A stretch of DNA of 64,000 nt. Origin: Enterobacteriaceae bacterium (GTDB taxonomy: Bacteria > Pseudomonadota > Gammaproteobacteria > Enterobacterales > Enterobacteriaceae). The DNA lies in assembly GCA_031261005.1 (NCBI GenBank), contig JAISKF010000017.1, forward strand, positions 1-64,000, written 5' to 3'. The notes beneath the pieces were generated by a model, which was not told the DNA's origin, ran no database searches, and was given only the letters and a program-made list of their open reading frames with translations. Positions 29,431-40,134 of this stretch are shown here, piece by piece; the first letter of the stretch is position 1; each line of letters begins with the position of its first letter. The position numbers and the translations under genes were made by a program.

Positions 29431-31116
29431 TTATTTTTCACAACCATCACATTTTGTTTTGGACGCAGTATTTTGGCAGCCGGTGCATTTCTTCCCTTCT
29501 GTTAACTGATCGAAGAAACAGTTGCCTTTATCATCAACCAGAATAAATGCAGGGAAATTTTTCACTTCCATCTTCCAAACCGCTTCCATACCCAATTCTG
29601 GATATTCGAGGCAAGTCAGTTCTTCAATGTATTCCTGAGCCAAAATTGCCGCAGAACCGCCGATGCTGCCTAAATAGAATCCGCCATGTTTCTGGCAGGC
29701 TTCGGTCACTTGTTTACCGCGATTGCCTTTTGCCAGCATGATCATGCTGCCGCCGCGCGACTGGAACAGATCAACATACGGGTCCATACGGCTCGCGGTA
29801 GTTGGTCCCATTGAACCGGAAACAAAATGATCAGGCGTTTTCGCTGGTCCTGCATAATATACCGGATGGTTCTTCATGTAATCAGGCAGATCTTCGCCTT
29901 TATCTAAACGTTCTTTTAGTTTAGCGTGGACAATATCGCGCGCCACAATCAACGGACCATTCAGAGATAAACGAGTAGAAACCGGATACGAAGAAAGCTG
30001 TTTCAGAATTTCAGCCATCGGTTTATTCAGATCAATATTAACGACCGTACCTTCGCTGTCATGACGCATACTTTCAGGGATATATTTCTCCGGGTGCTGT
30101 TCCAGTTTTTCCAGCCAAATCCCTTTCTTGTTGATCTTACCTTTGATATTTCGGTCAGATGAACAAGAGATCGCCATACCGATTGGACAAGAACCGCCGT
30201 GACGCGGCAGACGAATCACACGCACGTCATGCACTAAATATTTACCGCCGAATTGAGCGCCCAGACCAAAATCTCGTGAGGCTTCCAGTAATTCTTGCTC
30301 CAGTTTTACGTCACGGAATGCCTGACCATATTTATTACCTTCGGTTGGCAGGTTATCGTAATACTTAGTGGAAGCCAGTTTTGCTGTTTTCAGCGTCATT
30401 TCCGCAGATGTTCCGCCGACCACAAACGCTACGTGGTATGGAGGGCAAGCTGCCGTACCCAAACTTTTGATTTTTTCTGCTAAGAAATTTTTCAGCTTTT
30501 TAGGATCTAAAATAGCTTTTGTTTCCTGATACAGCGCGGCTTTGTTGGCAGAACCGCCGCCTTTATTGACAAACAGGAAACTGTACTCGTCACCTTCGGT
30601 CGCAAAAATATCGATTTGACCCGGTAAATTTGTGCCAGTGTTCACTTCGTCGTACATATTCAGCGCGGCATTTTGCGAATAGCGCAGATTATCATGTTGG
30701 AAAGTGTTATAGATGCCGCGAGACAGAGCATCTGCATCATTACTATTCGTCCAGACGCGCTGACCTTTTTTAGCAACGATAGTTGATGTACCGGTATCCT
30801 GACAGTTTGGCAAAATACCTTTCGCAGAAATTTCCGCATTACGCAGCAATTGCAGCGCAACATACTTATCATTATCACTGGCTTCTGGATCGTTGAGGAT
30901 ATTACCGACTTGTTGTTGATGCGCCGGACGCAAAAAGAAAGAAGCATCATGAATCGCTTGTTGAGCGATCAGCGTCAAGGCTTCTGGCTCAACCTTTAAT
31001 ACTTCCTGCCCATCAAAAACTACTGTAGAAACATGCTGATCGCTCAGTAAATAGTACTCAGTTTTATCTTCGGAAGTAGGGAATGGCTCTTGGTAGAAAT
31101 AATTATTATCAGTCAT
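29431..31116 (-). CDS. Class I (iron-sulfur) fumarate hydratase, possible mesaconase
   Basis: A FumA/FumB-type hydratase of 561 residues. Three Cys at positions 105 (LPNCQDTGT), 224 (TAACPPYH) and 318 (MAISCSSD) coincide with the [4Fe-4S] ligands of E. coli FumA. The C-terminal part has [16 protein letters not shown] and [15 protein letters not shown]. The tail carries two CxxC pairs ([20 protein letters not shown]), where E. coli FumA has one. It lies between the cobalamin genes and btuR. Class I fumarases also hydrate mesaconate, the product of methylaspartase, so a role in glutamate fermentation is plausible. That role is inference; the fold and cofactor are secure. Confidence 0.93.
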   Translation of the reverse strand: MTDNNYFYQEPFPTSEDKTEYYLLSDQHVSTVVFDGQEVLKVEPEALTLIAQQAIHDASFFLRPAHQQQVGNILNDPEASDNDKYVALQLLRNAEISAKGILPNCQDTGTSTIVAKKGQRVWTNSNDADALSRGIYNTFQHDNLRYSQNAALNMYDEVNTGTNLPGQIDIFATEGDEYSFLFVNKGGGSANKAALYQETKAILDPKKLKNFLAEKIKSLGTAACPPYHVAFVVGGTSAEMTLKTAKLASTKYYDNLPTEGNKYGQAFRDVKLEQELLEASRDFGLGAQFGGKYLVHDVRVIRLPRHGGSCPIGMAISCSSDRNIKGKINKKGIWLEKLEQHPEKYIPESMRHDSEGTVVNIDLNKPMAEILKQLSSYPVSTRLSLNGPLIVARDIVHAKLKERLDKGEDLPDYMKNHPVYYAGPAKTPDHFVSGSMGPTTASRMDPYVDLFQSRGGSMIMLAKGNRGKQVTEACQKHGGFYLGSIGGSAAILAQEYIEELTCLEYPELGMEAVWKMEVKNFPAFILVDDKGNCFFDQLTEGKKCTGCQNTASKTKCDGCEK

Positions 31117-31847
31117 TATCTTTCACTCATTTAGCTTAAAGGAAGAAATAGAAACCAGAAGTGTTTATTTGTTATTTTACAAGTCAATAAATAACCAACT
31201 TAAATAGGAAACAGATTAAAATAATCACTAGTCAATACTATGAATCGACATACAAAAAAGCAATTGATCTATCCGCAATAGATAGTGAATAATAATTAAT
31301 AACTAAGCATGATACTGTTAAAAAAAATGCAGATTGTTTTGTTAAAAAGAATAACTAAAACAATATTAATGCTGCCGTTAATAATTAGTTAATAAATAGA
31401 TAATTATGCGTAATGCGAATCAACATAATCAAATAACATATTGTAATTAAACATATAAAAACCGAACCAGCAACCAAATTAAGCCTGACAGTCGTCACAA
31501 AAAACAAAAAATCAATACCATAAAAATATATCATGGTATTAAAAATGTAGATTGCGTCACAAATATATTAATTATTTTCACTATGTATCTACTTTATTAT
31601 TCACATATAAATAACAGTCATTATAAAAATAGTTGAAAATATAAATTATATGTATATGAAAATAGAAAAAATGTACCGTCTATAACATATAATTCATGCA
31701 CTCTGATTTAACTGAAAAGCACATATTGTGCTTTTCATCAAGAAAGAGAAACATACCCAAAATAATTCAAGTTGCATCAGAACCATAAGCGAATTCAACC
31801 GAGCATTCACCTGCTAAGCCAGAAAACAACTTGAAATATGATAAGTT
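31117..31847. other. Gene-free AT-rich region upstream of the fumarase gene
   Basis: This 731-base stretch has no convincing gene. It is strongly AT-rich and presumably contains the fumarase promoter near 31117-31300. Its last 90 bases are a palindromic repeat (separate entry). I could not fix a promoter or a regulator site. Confidence 0.5.
31752..31842. repeat. Enterobacterial-type palindromic intergenic repeat
   Basis: ATAATTCAAGTTG at 31763-31775 and CAACTTGAAATAT at 31827-31839 form a 13-base inverted repeat with one mismatch, preceded by TACCCA. The layout resembles the TTCAAGTTGCA palindromes known from Yersinia, Serratia and relatives. It lies right at the 3' end of the LysR-type gene. 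Confidence 0.65.
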
Positions 31848-32759
31848 TTATGTGTGTTTTAAATCTTCTAAACTTGATTTTTCATGAATCCATTGGCTGA
31901 ATTTTTGCAAATTCTGTAAACCAATATTCTCTTCTTTATAGGTCAGCACAAAGTGATTACCTGTCCCCATCGGTAAATTACATGGGATCACCATATCGCC
32001 GTTTTCCAAATCTTTTTGAATTGCAAAACGCGGCAGCAGCGCAATACCTAAATTAGAACGCACGGCTGAAATCAACATAGATAGCAGATCAAAACGCGGT
32101 CCCATACGCACATCAGGGCTGCTCACGCCGGATAAAGCAAACCAGTCATACCATGAATCCAGACGTGTTGTTTGATGCAGCAGAGTAAACTCACCTAATA
32201 ACTGCTCAACACTCATGACCTTACTTTCATCTTTCCACAACATTCGGCTACAAACCGGCACGAGTTCTTCTTCAAACAAATGCTCATATTCTGCCCACGG
32301 GCTGCAAAAATCCTCACGCATAATCGCCGCGTCGTATTTCAGCGTCAGGAAATCTGCCGGATTGGTCAGCGCAATTAAGTTCAGCACAATACCAGGGTGC
32401 TTTTCCTGAAAATCATGCAAATTAGGAATTAGCCAGTGGGTGCTAAACGTTGGTGTCACTGCTAAATTAAGTACCTGCTGGATAGAGTGATACGACATAA
32501 TACTCTGTGTATCCCGTTCCATTTTTTCCAGAGTTTCTTTAACTAATTCAAGGTAATAACGTCCGGCATCATTTAAGAAGATGCGTTTACGCACATGATG
32601 AAATAAAGAAACATTCAGAAATTCTTCCAGTGCCGTAATCTGCCGGAAAACAGCACTTTGGGTTAGAGCCAATTTTTCTGCCGCGCGCGTATAACTTTCA
32701 TATTGGGCAACAGCCTCAAAAGTGACTAATAAATCTGTTTTAGGAATTCTACACCGCAT
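31848..32759 (-). CDS. LysR-type transcriptional regulator
   Basis: A 303-residue LysR protein. The N-terminal helix-turn-helix is RAAEKLALTQSAVFRQITALE (first part), followed by LFHHVRKRIFLNDAGRYYLELV. The effector domain starts near residue 90 with LNLAVTPTFSTHWLIPNL, a pattern of the GcvA-like branch. It lies between cobT and the fumarase gene on the same strand, separated from both by palindromic repeats. Control of fumarase, btuR or the cob genes is possible, but nothing in the sequence proves a target or an effector. Confidence 0.88.
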   Translation of the reverse strand: MRCRIPKTDLLVTFEAVAQYESYTRAAEKLALTQSAVFRQITALEEFLNVSLFHHVRKRIFLNDAGRYYLELVKETLEKMERDTQSIMSYHSIQQVLNLAVTPTFSTHWLIPNLHDFQEKHPGIVLNLIALTNPADFLTLKYDAAIMREDFCSPWAEYEHLFEEELVPVCSRMLWKDESKVMSVEQLLGEFTLLHQTTRLDSWYDWFALSGVSSPDVRMGPRFDLLSMLISAVRSNLGIALLPRFAIQKDLENGDMVIPCNLPMGTGNHFVLTYKEENIGLQNLQKFSQWIHEKSSLEDLKHT

Positions 32760-32787
32760 TTTTATCCACCAATCATGATGACATTGT

Positions 32788-32850
32788 TATACCTGTCATC
32801 TTTCAAGTTGCAGTGAATGGTTAGCTGCATCTCAAAAGTGATTAGGTATA
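32788..32850. repeat. Palindromic intergenic repeat, divergent copy
   Basis: TATACCT...TTTCAAGTTGCAG on the left and CTGCATCTCAAAA...AGGTATA on the right form an imperfect inverted repeat of the same family as at 31752. It lies in the gap between the LysR gene and cobT. Confidence 0.55.
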
Positions 32851-32894
32851 GTTAAACTTCCATTTATTAATTTAAAAAACAATATTTTATTAAT

Positions 32895-33962
32895 TTATAT
32901 TTCTTTTTCTGATGATGGCGGCAAGTCAAAACCGCTATCAGTCAATAAACCCATGTCGCAATACATGGCACATGCCGCACTGATGATGGACATCGCCATC
33001 GCCGCACCGCTGCCCTCTCCCAAACGCAAATCCAGATAGAGATAAGGCTTTAAATTCAGGTATTGCAGAGCGCGAGCTGCCCCTTTCTCTGCTGAAAAAT
33101 GTGAGGGAATACAATAATCTCGTGCTAATGGCGCTATCTGACAAGCCGCCAAAGCCGAAGCATAGGAGAGAAAACCATCAAGAACCACAGGAACACCGCA
33201 AGCTGCCGCGCCTAAAATCACGCCGGTCATTCCTGCCAGATCGAAACCGCCGACTTTCGCCAAAACATCAATAGCATCATTTGGATCAGGCTGATTAACT
33301 GAAATAGCCTGACGAATAACATCTTCTTTGTGTTTTAAACGATCTTGCGGCAAGTTTGCGCCAATCCCTACGACTTCATGCGGATCACTCCCTGTCAAAA
33401 CACTGACAATTGCGGAGGCTGGCGTGGTATTTGCGATGCCCAATTCACCGACGCCAAATACTGAAATCCCTTGAGCTACACGCTGTTGAACTAATTGTGC
33501 ACTCGTTAGCAACAATTGCTCACACTGCTTATAATTCATCGCTGAACCAGCGGCAATATTACCACAACCGCGCGCTAATTTAAGGGACAAAAGATCGGGA
33601 ATGGGATCACAATCGATACCAATATCCACCGGTAATACGCTGGTATTGCTGCTTTTCGCCAATACGCAAACACCGGTTAGCCCTTGCTGCATATTGCGCG
33701 CCTGAATCATGGTCACTTCTTTTGGCGAGGCAGCAACGCCCTCATTAAATACGCCGTGATCCGCGCACATCACAATGATCTCTTTTTGCAAGTGATGCAG
33801 ATCAGTGATGCCCGGCATACCGTTTAATTGGATCGCCAGTGCTTCCAGCCGCCCCAAACTTCCCAGTGGTTTAACTAAGTTATCAACATGCCGCGCGGCT
33901 GCGTCCATTTTGGCGCGATCCAACGGCAGTATTGACTCAACTAATGACTGAATTGCTTGCAT
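32895..33962 (-). CDS. cobT: Nicotinate-nucleotide:dimethylbenzimidazole phosphoribosyltransferase CobT
   Basis: CobT activates the lower-ligand base by making alpha-ribazole phosphate in nucleotide loop assembly. The protein shows [15 protein letters not shown] near the N-terminus, [16 protein letters not shown], and the C-terminal [12 protein letters not shown] with the catalytic Glu region. I chose the ATG at 33962 (MQAIQSLVE, 355 residues, CGAGAT upstream), matching the Salmonella start. An upstream ATG at 34037 would add 25 residues translated from a palindromic repeat. It is the last gene of the long cbi-cob run. Confidence 0.95.
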   Translation of the reverse strand: MQAIQSLVESILPLDRAKMDAAARHVDNLVKPLGSLGRLEALAIQLNGMPGITDLHHLQKEIIVMCADHGVFNEGVAASPKEVTMIQARNMQQGLTGVCVLAKSSNTSVLPVDIGIDCDPIPDLLSLKLARGCGNIAAGSAMNYKQCEQLLLTSAQLVQQRVAQGISVFGVGELGIANTTPASAIVSVLTGSDPHEVVGIGANLPQDRLKHKEDVIRQAISVNQPDPNDAIDVLAKVGGFDLAGMTGVILGAAACGVPVVLDGFLSYASALAACQIAPLARDYCIPSHFSAEKGAARALQYLNLKPYLYLDLRLGEGSGAAMAMSIISAACAMYCDMGLLTDSGFDLPPSSEKEI

Positions 33963-33990
33963 TATGGGTATCTCGTTATGGTTATTATTT

Positions 33991-34049
33991 ATACCCGCCA
34001 TTTTGCAACATGCAGCGGTGCTGGCTGCATCTTGCAAGCGATTGGGTAT
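33991..34049. repeat. Palindromic intergenic repeat between cobC and cobT
   Basis: ATACCCGCCATTTTGCAACA-TGCAGC at 33991-34016 pairs with GCTGCATCTTGCAAGCGATT-GGGTAT at 34024-34049, with matched ends (ATACCC/GGGTAT) and matched inner arm (TTGCAA.ATGCAGC). It belongs to the same family as the copies at 31752 and 60617, and it could attenuate transcription or set an mRNA end before cobT. Confidence 0.75.
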
Positions 34050-34052
34050 CAG

Positions 34053-34685
34053 CTAACTAATCTCAGGTTGATACGGCATCTGACCATTTAATATTCGCAG
34101 CACCGCAAATCCTGAGTTATTTTCCACCACGCTGTAGGCGTTGTGTTGGAAACTAAAATGCCACATTGACGCAACCGGCATATCCAGTAATTGCGTCAGG
34201 ATCAGGCGCAATACGCCCTGATGAGCAACAATCAATTGATGACCTGCTGTAGCTTCTGTACGCAACTGCTGTGCATATTCACTAACGCGCGCGGCGAAAT
34301 GTTGAAATGATTCACCGCCCGTTGGTATCGCTTGCTGCCAGTCCGTGATCCAGCTTTGCCAGCTTTGCGGATCGTGTTGTGCGATCTCTTGATAATGGCG
34401 CATCTCCCAATCGCCAAAATCTAATTCATTTAAACGCGGATCAATATACCGATTGGGCGGCGATAACTGCGTGCGTATTGGCAATTGCAATATTGCGCTT
34501 GCTGTCTGCTGAGTACGCTGCAACCCGCTGCAATATACCGACTCAAACTCAACATTTTTCAGCAGCGAACCAATCTGCTGCGCCTGAGCCATGCCCGTCT
34601 CTGTTAGCTCAAGATCGGTACTGCCATAGAACAAGCCCTTAGCATTTGCCGTTGTCTGACCGTGACGCACCAGAAAAAGAGCCAT
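34053..34685 (-). CDS. cobC: Alpha-ribazole phosphatase CobC
   Basis: CobC removes the phosphate from alpha-ribazole 5'-phosphate (or from adenosylcobalamin phosphate). The 210-residue histidine-phosphatase protein has LVRHGQTTANAKGLFYG at the N-terminus with the catalytic His, ELDFGDWEMRHYQE in the middle and LIVAHQGVLRLIL with the second His. It lies between cobS and cobT; in Salmonella cobC is unlinked to the main operon. The start is 4 bases from the cobS stop. Confidence 0.93.
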   Translation of the reverse strand: MALFLVRHGQTTANAKGLFYGSTDLELTETGMAQAQQIGSLLKNVEFESVYCSGLQRTQQTASAILQLPIRTQLSPPNRYIDPRLNELDFGDWEMRHYQEIAQHDPQSWQSWITDWQQAIPTGGESFQHFAARVSEYAQQLRTEATAGHQLIVAHQGVLRLILTQLLDMPVASMWHFSFQHNAYSVVENNSGFAVLRILNGQMPYQPEIS

Positions 34686-34688
34686 TGG

Positions 34689-35489
34689 TTAACTCCAAAT
34701 TAATGCCAACAGAAAAATCACTTCGCCGAGTTCTTCTGCCGCGCCCAGTGTGTCACCCGTTTGACCGCCAAGATGATGGCGAAAATAACCTGCCAGACCG
34801 AAAACCATGATCAGCGTGATCGCAATAGCAAACACGCCATGCTTACCGCCGATAACCGCGATCAGAATAAAACCGATCAGCAACGTGCAGAGCGTTTCGC
34901 GCGCAGTAATTTTCCCGATATAGATATTACCAAGCCCCTCCCCCTCTCGCGCATAACGCTGCCCGTACATCAACAGCACCATTGCGGTGCGTCCGGCAAT
35001 CGGCGCACAGATCAGCAATGCCAGCAGATAAATCGGAGTGTGATAAGACAGCTCCAGAACCGCGAGTGTTTTAATGCCAATACAGAAAACCAATGCCAGC
35101 CCGCCATGTGTCCCCAAGCGGCTATCTTTCATAATTTCCAGCATTCTTTCGCGCGTGCGGGCAGAAAAAATACCGTCGCAAGTATCGGCTAAACCGTCTA
35201 AATGAAATCCGCCGGTTAGCAGCGCCAGTGCCAGTACATAGCTAATTGCACCGATAAACATACCGCCAGTCTGACTAATGCCGACTGAAATCAATGCGGC
35301 AATCACCCCAACAATCAGCCCCACCAGCGGAAACACGGGCACTCCGCGTCCGCTCTGTCTGAAATCAATACCCTCAGCCCATTTTGCCGGTACCGGAATA
35401 CGGGTAATAAACTGCATGGCGGCAAAAAATCGGACTAGCCAAAGCCGAATCAAACCGAACTGCTTGCTGTCAGATTCATCAGAATTCAT
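34689..35489 (-). CDS. cobS: Adenosylcobinamide-GDP ribazoletransferase (cobalamin synthase) CobS
   Basis: CobS is the membrane enzyme that joins adenosylcobinamide-GDP with alpha-ribazole in the final step. The 266 residues contain several membrane helices and the metal-binding motif GGFHLDGLADTCDGIFS near residue 95, followed by KDSRLGTHGG. The start overlaps the cobU stop by 4 bases (ATGA). Confidence 0.95.
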   Translation of the reverse strand: MNSDESDSKQFGLIRLWLVRFFAAMQFITRIPVPAKWAEGIDFRQSGRGVPVFPLVGLIVGVIAALISVGISQTGGMFIGAISYVLALALLTGGFHLDGLADTCDGIFSARTRERMLEIMKDSRLGTHGGLALVFCIGIKTLAVLELSYHTPIYLLALLICAPIAGRTAMVLLMYGQRYAREGEGLGNIYIGKITARETLCTLLIGFILIAVIGGKHGVFAIAITLIMVFGLAGYFRHHLGGQTGDTLGAAEELGEVIFLLALIWS

Positions 35490-36031
35490 TTAATTTTTAC
35501 TCCAATACCGGACACCACCAGCCAGACTTCATCAGCGGCGGCTGCCAGCATTTGATTAGCGCGTCCGGCAATATCGACAAAATGCCGCGCCAGACGATTT
35601 TCCGGTGTAATGCCCATTCCTAACTCATTCGTGACAATATAAACCGGCATCGGAAAACTTTTACAGGCTTCAATCAAATCCGTAATTTGCTGCTGTACAA
35701 AGGCTTCCAGCGGAGCGAAGTCCAGCGTATCCGGCGATGCCCCACCCGATTTTTCATACAACTGATTAGCGATCATGGTCGTGATACACTCCAGCATGAT
35801 CCCCTCACCCGTCTGCATTTGTGAACGGATAACTTCCCCCAAATCGAAAAACCCTTCCCAAGTACGCCAGTGTGCAGGGCGATCCGCTTGATGACGCGCA
35901 ACACGCGCTGCCATTTCGTTATCAGTGATCACCGACGTAGCGATATACAGCACTTTCTGGCAACTCGCTGCTACTCGTTTTTCAGTAAACGAACTTTTAC
36001 CGCTGCGCGCTCCGCCTGTTACCAAAATCAT
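35486..36031 (-). CDS. cobU: Adenosylcobinamide kinase/guanylyltransferase CobU
   Basis: CobU phosphorylates adenosylcobinamide and then transfers GMP to it. The 181 residues match the family. The P-loop [12 protein letters not shown] lies at the N-terminus, and [20 protein letters not shown] near residue 135 is the conserved C-terminal block. It is coupled by 4-base overlaps to cbiP upstream and cobS downstream. Confidence 0.96.
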   Translation of the reverse strand: MILVTGGARSGKSSFTEKRVAASCQKVLYIATSVITDNEMAARVARHQADRPAHWRTWEGFFDLGEVIRSQMQTGEGIMLECITTMIANQLYEKSGGASPDTLDFAPLEAFVQQQITDLIEACKSFPMPVYIVTNELGMGITPENRLARHFVDIAGRANQMLAAAADEVWLVVSGIGVKIK

Positions 36032-37575
36032 GCGTTCACCTCTTGTTTATGTTCTTGATGCTGACGCATAAGGCGATAAATTTCAGCCATATCCAGATAT
36101 TCACGCATACTGGCAGCTAAAACATTGAACTGTTGCTCTTTGTGCAGTGCATAATCAAAACTCTGGTTTTCCAGCGGCGGGATACCTTTACGAATCCGCA
36201 ATTGATTCAACAACGGACGAGTAAAATTATTCTGATCGAAGATACCGTGCAGATAACTGCCCATCACCGAACCATCAGGATTCACTGCACCATCAAGCCA
36301 TTCATGTTGCTCGCCGTTGCGTAACTGCATCTGTGCGAATGGCGTCGCGTCAGCGCCCAATGCCGAAACACCCAGATGAATTTCATAACCGAAAACTGAC
36401 TGTTGGCTGCATAACGCCAACATGCCCGATAAACTTGCCCGTGTGACGCCCTCAACTTGCGCGGTATTTTTTTCTGGTTCAAAACGAGTTTCTACATCAA
36501 GTAAACCCAAACCTTGCATGTGGGTTAATCCCGATTCCACCTCATCAAAAATTTGCTTACCCAGCATTTGATAACCGCCGCAAATACCGATAATCGGCGT
36601 GCCGATTTGATGTGCGTGCAGAATTGCTTTATCCATTTGACGGCTAATAAGCCATTGCAAATCACCCAACGTATTTTTACTGCCGGGAAGAATAATCAAA
36701 TCAGCGTCAGTAAGCTGTTTCGGATCAGTGACATAACGCAGCCGAACGTCCGGCTGAGCAGCTAATGCGTTGAAATCGGTAAAATTAGAAATATGAGGAA
36801 TCTGAATCACAGCAATATCCAGCACTGCCGCCGCTTTGCTGTTATATTTACCGGCTTGCAGCGCTACGCCGTCCTCATCTTCCAGATCAACATCTAACCA
36901 CGGCAACACACCCAATACCGGTACTTGTGTTAAATCTTCAATCTGAGTAATACCTGATTTGAGCAACTCAATATCACCGCGAAATTTATTGATAATGACA
37001 CCGATAACGCGTGCTTTTTCTTCTGGCGCTAATAACGCCAATGTACCGTAAATAGCAGCAAAAACACCGCCGCGATCAATGTCAGCCACGAGGATTACCG
37101 GCGCATCTGCCAGCTTCGCCATACCCATATTCACGATGTCACGATCACGCAAATTAATTTCTGCCGGACTGCCCGCGCCCTCTAACACCATAATATCGGC
37201 TTCGTCCGCCAGACTGTCATAAACTTGTTTTATCTGCTGCTGGAGCTGCGGTTTATATTGGTGATATTCCACCGCGTCCATATTGCAAGCCACGCTGCCC
37301 ATCAGCACCACTTGCGCTTTGCGATCGCTGGTCGGCTTCAACAGCACAGGATTCATACGCACATCGGGTTGAATACCCGCAGCTTCTGCCTGAAAAATTT
37401 GCGCGCGCCCCATCTCTTTACCATCAGCGGTAATACCAGAGTTAAGCGCCATATTCTGTGATTTAAAGGGAATACAACGATAGCCGTCCTGCGAAAATAT
37501 GCGGCAAAATCCAGCGACTAATACACTTTTTCCTACATCAGAGGCAGTTCCCTGAATCATTAGCGATAAGCTCAT
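36028..37575 (-). CDS. cbiP: Adenosylcobyric acid synthase CbiP
   Basis: CbiP amidates four carboxyl groups of adenosylcobyrinic acid a,c-diamide with glutamine and ATP. The 515 residues include an N-terminal P-loop-like domain ([20 protein letters not shown]) and a C-terminal class I glutamine amidotransferase-like domain with the nucleophile Cys in [15 protein letters not shown] near residue 330. It starts ten bases after the cbiO stop in the run and precedes cobU. Confidence 0.96.
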   Translation of the reverse strand: MSLSLMIQGTASDVGKSVLVAGFCRIFSQDGYRCIPFKSQNMALNSGITADGKEMGRAQIFQAEAAGIQPDVRMNPVLLKPTSDRKAQVVLMGSVACNMDAVEYHQYKPQLQQQIKQVYDSLADEADIMVLEGAGSPAEINLRDRDIVNMGMAKLADAPVILVADIDRGGVFAAIYGTLALLAPEEKARVIGVIINKFRGDIELLKSGITQIEDLTQVPVLGVLPWLDVDLEDEDGVALQAGKYNSKAAAVLDIAVIQIPHISNFTDFNALAAQPDVRLRYVTDPKQLTDADLIILPGSKNTLGDLQWLISRQMDKAILHAHQIGTPIIGICGGYQMLGKQIFDEVESGLTHMQGLGLLDVETRFEPEKNTAQVEGVTRASLSGMLALCSQQSVFGYEIHLGVSALGADATPFAQMQLRNGEQHEWLDGAVNPDGSVMGSYLHGIFDQNNFTRPLLNQLRIRKGIPPLENQSFDYALHKEQQFNVLAASMREYLDMAEIYRLMRQHQEHKQEVNA

Positions 37576-37585
37576 CGCATTTCCC

Positions 37586-38416
37586 CTAAATTATTTTGCT
37601 CATATCATAACCGCGCAGTATTGACACTAACTCCTGCTCGGTTTTACATAGCGGTAAACCCGCTTCACTGTGTAATTTCGCCAGCCACGGCTGTTCAAGA
37701 CCCGCTTTTTCCAGCATTTCTCTCTGTACAAAAACCTGCTGCGGTGTACCGCTACTGACAATATTCCCGTCGGATAACACATAAATACCATCGCAAATCT
37801 GATAGATCAGATCGATGTCATGGCTGGAAATCACGATATGTTTGCCCTGTGCCACGATAGTAGAAATAATGTCTAACATTTGCCGCCGTCCGGAGGGATC
37901 TAATCCCGCTGTAGGCTCATCAAGCAGTAAATAATCCGACTCCATCACGATTGCACCAGCAATGGCGACGCGCTTTTTCTGCCCGAAACTCAAACACTGA
38001 ATCGGTTTATCACGAAAGTGCCTGGCATCAACCATCTGTAATGCCAGTTCAGTTCGGCGCTTAATTTCCGCTTCATCGACGCCGAGATTACGCAAGCTAA
38101 AAGCAATATCGCTTGCCACATCGGTATAAAAAATCTGTTGGTCAGGATCTTGAAACACCGTCACCACATTTTGCCGTAAAGCCCGCAGCCCTTTTTTACT
38201 GTAATCCAGCGGTATGCCATTCCACAGCACTTCGCCATTTTGCGGACGTAAGATGCCGGAAAGATTCATAAACAGTGTCGATTTACCGCAGCCGTTAGCG
38301 CCGATAATTCCCGTAACGTTGTATTGGCTAAAATCCAGTGTCAGATCTTTAAGCACGGGTGAATCAGGATAACTAAAACTCAGTGCGCGAGTGGCTAACA
38401 TGCTAGCGGAACTCAT
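37586..38416 (-). CDS. cbiO: Cobalt ECF transporter ATP-binding protein CbiO
   Basis: The ATPase of the CbiMNQO cobalt importer. The 276 residues show Walker [12 protein letters not shown], the signature [15 protein letters not shown] and Walker [14 protein letters not shown]. It overlaps cbiQ by 4 bases. Cobalt uptake here is matched with insertion by CbiK. Confidence 0.96.
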   Translation of the reverse strand: MSSASMLATRALSFSYPDSPVLKDLTLDFSQYNVTGIIGANGCGKSTLFMNLSGILRPQNGEVLWNGIPLDYSKKGLRALRQNVVTVFQDPDQQIFYTDVASDIAFSLRNLGVDEAEIKRRTELALQMVDARHFRDKPIQCLSFGQKKRVAIAGAIVMESDYLLLDEPTAGLDPSGRRQMLDIISTIVAQGKHIVISSHDIDLIYQICDGIYVLSDGNIVSSGTPQQVFVQREMLEKAGLEQPWLAKLHSEAGLPLCKTEQELVSILRGYDMSKII

Positions 38417-39090
38417 AAATGAAAATCACCCTGAAAAAGTTTGATGTCTAACGCAACTGACATCTGTTGATAGCGGCTAATCACTCTGGAAAACAGCATG
38501 CTGACCAACATACCTAACGAATGGTAGCTAATACGCAGTGTGGTATAACCAAAGCGCAACGATTGCGCCTGATAAATCGCCGTCGCTTCATCAACAAAAA
38601 TAAAAATAAAACGCCATGTAAGAAGAATTTGTTCAATTAACAGATGAGGAACGCGGCAAAATTTGAGCAATTTAATCAACTGTTCAAACGGCATATTCAG
38701 CATGAACCAGAACGTTGCCGCTAATGATGCCAGACTGCGCCATAACGTTTGATTGGCGGTTTGCAGCCCATGCGGATCAATTCCAAGCCAATAATTACCT
38801 ATCGGAAAACTACATAGCAAACTCTCCGGCTGGCTGGAAAGAGAAATCATAATGGCAATCAAGCCAATCGAGAGAAATCCTAATGGGATCAACAACCATT
38901 TAAGATAACTCAACGGGTTAATCCGCAATAAATAACAGGTAGAAATAATAAGCCCAAGCAACAGTAAAACCTGCCCCAACGGGGGCAGGATCATTGCCAG
39001 CGCCATAAACAATACATACAGAGCAAACTTCACTCTGGGATCTTTATGACGCCAGCGGCTCTGATAACTCAGCTTATCAATACTAAGCAT
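38413..39090 (-). CDS. cbiQ: Cobalt ECF transporter transmembrane protein CbiQ
   Basis: The T component that couples CbiO to CbiM/CbiN. I chose the ATG at 39090 (MLSIDKLSYQ, AGGAAAGAGC directly upstream, 8-base overlap with cbiN); a longer frame begins at 39120. The protein has several membrane helices, and the long cytoplasmic-loop region ISRYQQMSVALDIKLFQGDF near the end. The length is about 225 residues, as in Salmonella. Confidence 0.92.
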   Translation of the reverse strand: MLSIDKLSYQSRWRHKDPRVKFALYVLFMALAMILPPLGQVLLLLGLIISTCYLLRINPLSYLKWLLIPLGFLSIGLIAIMISLSSQPESLLCSFPIGNYWLGIDPHGLQTANQTLWRSLASLAATFWFMLNMPFEQLIKLLKFCRVPHLLIEQILLTWRFIFIFVDEATAIYQAQSLRFGYTTLRISYHSLGMLVSMLFSRVISRYQQMSVALDIKLFQGDFHL

Positions 39091-39361
39091 GCTCTTTCCT
39101 GACTCGGCGATAATAGCCAAGTATGTAAAAAATCACAGCAGTGCCGAGACAACCTTGCAAAGTAAATAGCAGGCTTTCTATTTCGCCGCTGGCAGGTTCA
39201 TATAACGATTCAAACCACGGTTCATAATCCTGAGCATTTTGCATAATCTGCTCTTCTGCCTGACCATCAGAACCCTCAAATTTTCCGCCGTGATCAACAA
39301 AGAATGGAGCAACAAATAAGCCAACGATCAACACGATCAATATTAATGTTTTGTTCGTCAT
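39083..39361 (-). CDS. cbiN: Cobalt transport protein CbiN
   Basis: The small accessory membrane subunit of the cobalt ECF importer, 92 residues. An N-terminal membrane helix (LILIVLIVGLFVAPFF), a periplasmic loop with VDHGGKFEGSDGQAEEQI and a second helix after PASGEIESLLFTLQG are all as in Salmonella CbiN. It lies between cbiM and cbiQ. Confidence 0.94.
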   Translation of the reverse strand: MTNKTLILIVLIVGLFVAPFFVDHGGKFEGSDGQAEEQIMQNAQDYEPWFESLYEPASGEIESLLFTLQGCLGTAVIFYILGYYRRVRKEHA

Positions 39362-39402
39362 TTTTAGTGCCTTCTATAATTATCTGTTATTAACTCACCC
39401 GT

Positions 39403-40131
39403 TTACGCCGCTGCATTCACCAATTGCCGTTTAACTAACTGGTCATAGATCAAGACGGTTAGTAACCCCTCCGCAATCGCAATCGGTACTTGGGTGATGC
39501 AGAAGATCCCCATAAATTTCACTATTGCTGCGCCCATTCCCATTTGCGGATCAGGGAAAGCGAAACCTAGCTGGAAAGAAGTAACGGTATAAGTGATGAG
39601 ATCAGCGGAGAAAGCACACAAGAAAACTGCCACGTCTTTTCTCATGCCAGCTTTGTTTGCCAGACGCCACACCAGATAACCGACCACAGGACCAATCACC
39701 GCCATCGACATGGCATTAGCACCTAATGTGGTAACTCCGCCGTGCGCCAGTAATAGCGCCTGAAACAGCAGCACAATCGTACCCAGCACTGCCACCACCG
39801 AGGGACCAAACAGAATAATGGCTAACGCAACGCCCGTTGGGTGAGAGCAACTACCGGTAACAGAGGGAATCTTTAACGCTGACAACACAAAAATAAAAGC
39901 ACAGCATAATGCCAGCAACACTTTTTGATTACTGTCTTCCTGAACAATGTGCCGTAAACGCACGATCCCTGCGGCAAGAAACGGCAAGAAAATCAGCCAC
40001 CATGTAATTGCCCACATCGGCGGCAAAAAGCCCTCCATAATGTGCATGGCAAATGCTTCTTGCGGAGCGAGAATCAGCAAAATGCCTATCGCCGCGCCAG
40101 ATAATGAAAATTTAGTCAATTTCTGCTGCAT
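39403..40131 (-). CDS. cbiM: Cobalt transport protein CbiM
   Basis: The substrate-binding membrane subunit of CbiMNQO. The protein is 242 residues; after a signal-like first helix it shows [15 protein letters not shown], whose Met-His start is the metal-binding N-terminus of mature Cbi[20 protein letters not shown] is the second conserved metal-site block. It starts three bases after the cbiL stop. Confidence 0.95.
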   Translation of the reverse strand: MQQKLTKFSLSGAAIGILLILAPQEAFAMHIMEGFLPPMWAITWWLIFLPFLAAGIVRLRHIVQEDSNQKVLLALCCAFIFVLSALKIPSVTGSCSHPTGVALAIILFGPSVVAVLGTIVLLFQALLLAHGGVTTLGANAMSMAVIGPVVGYLVWRLANKAGMRKDVAVFLCAFSADLITYTVTSFQLGFAFPDPQMGMGAAIVKFMGIFCITQVPIAIAEGLLTVLIYDQLVKRQLVNAAA

Positions 40132-40134
40132 AAC

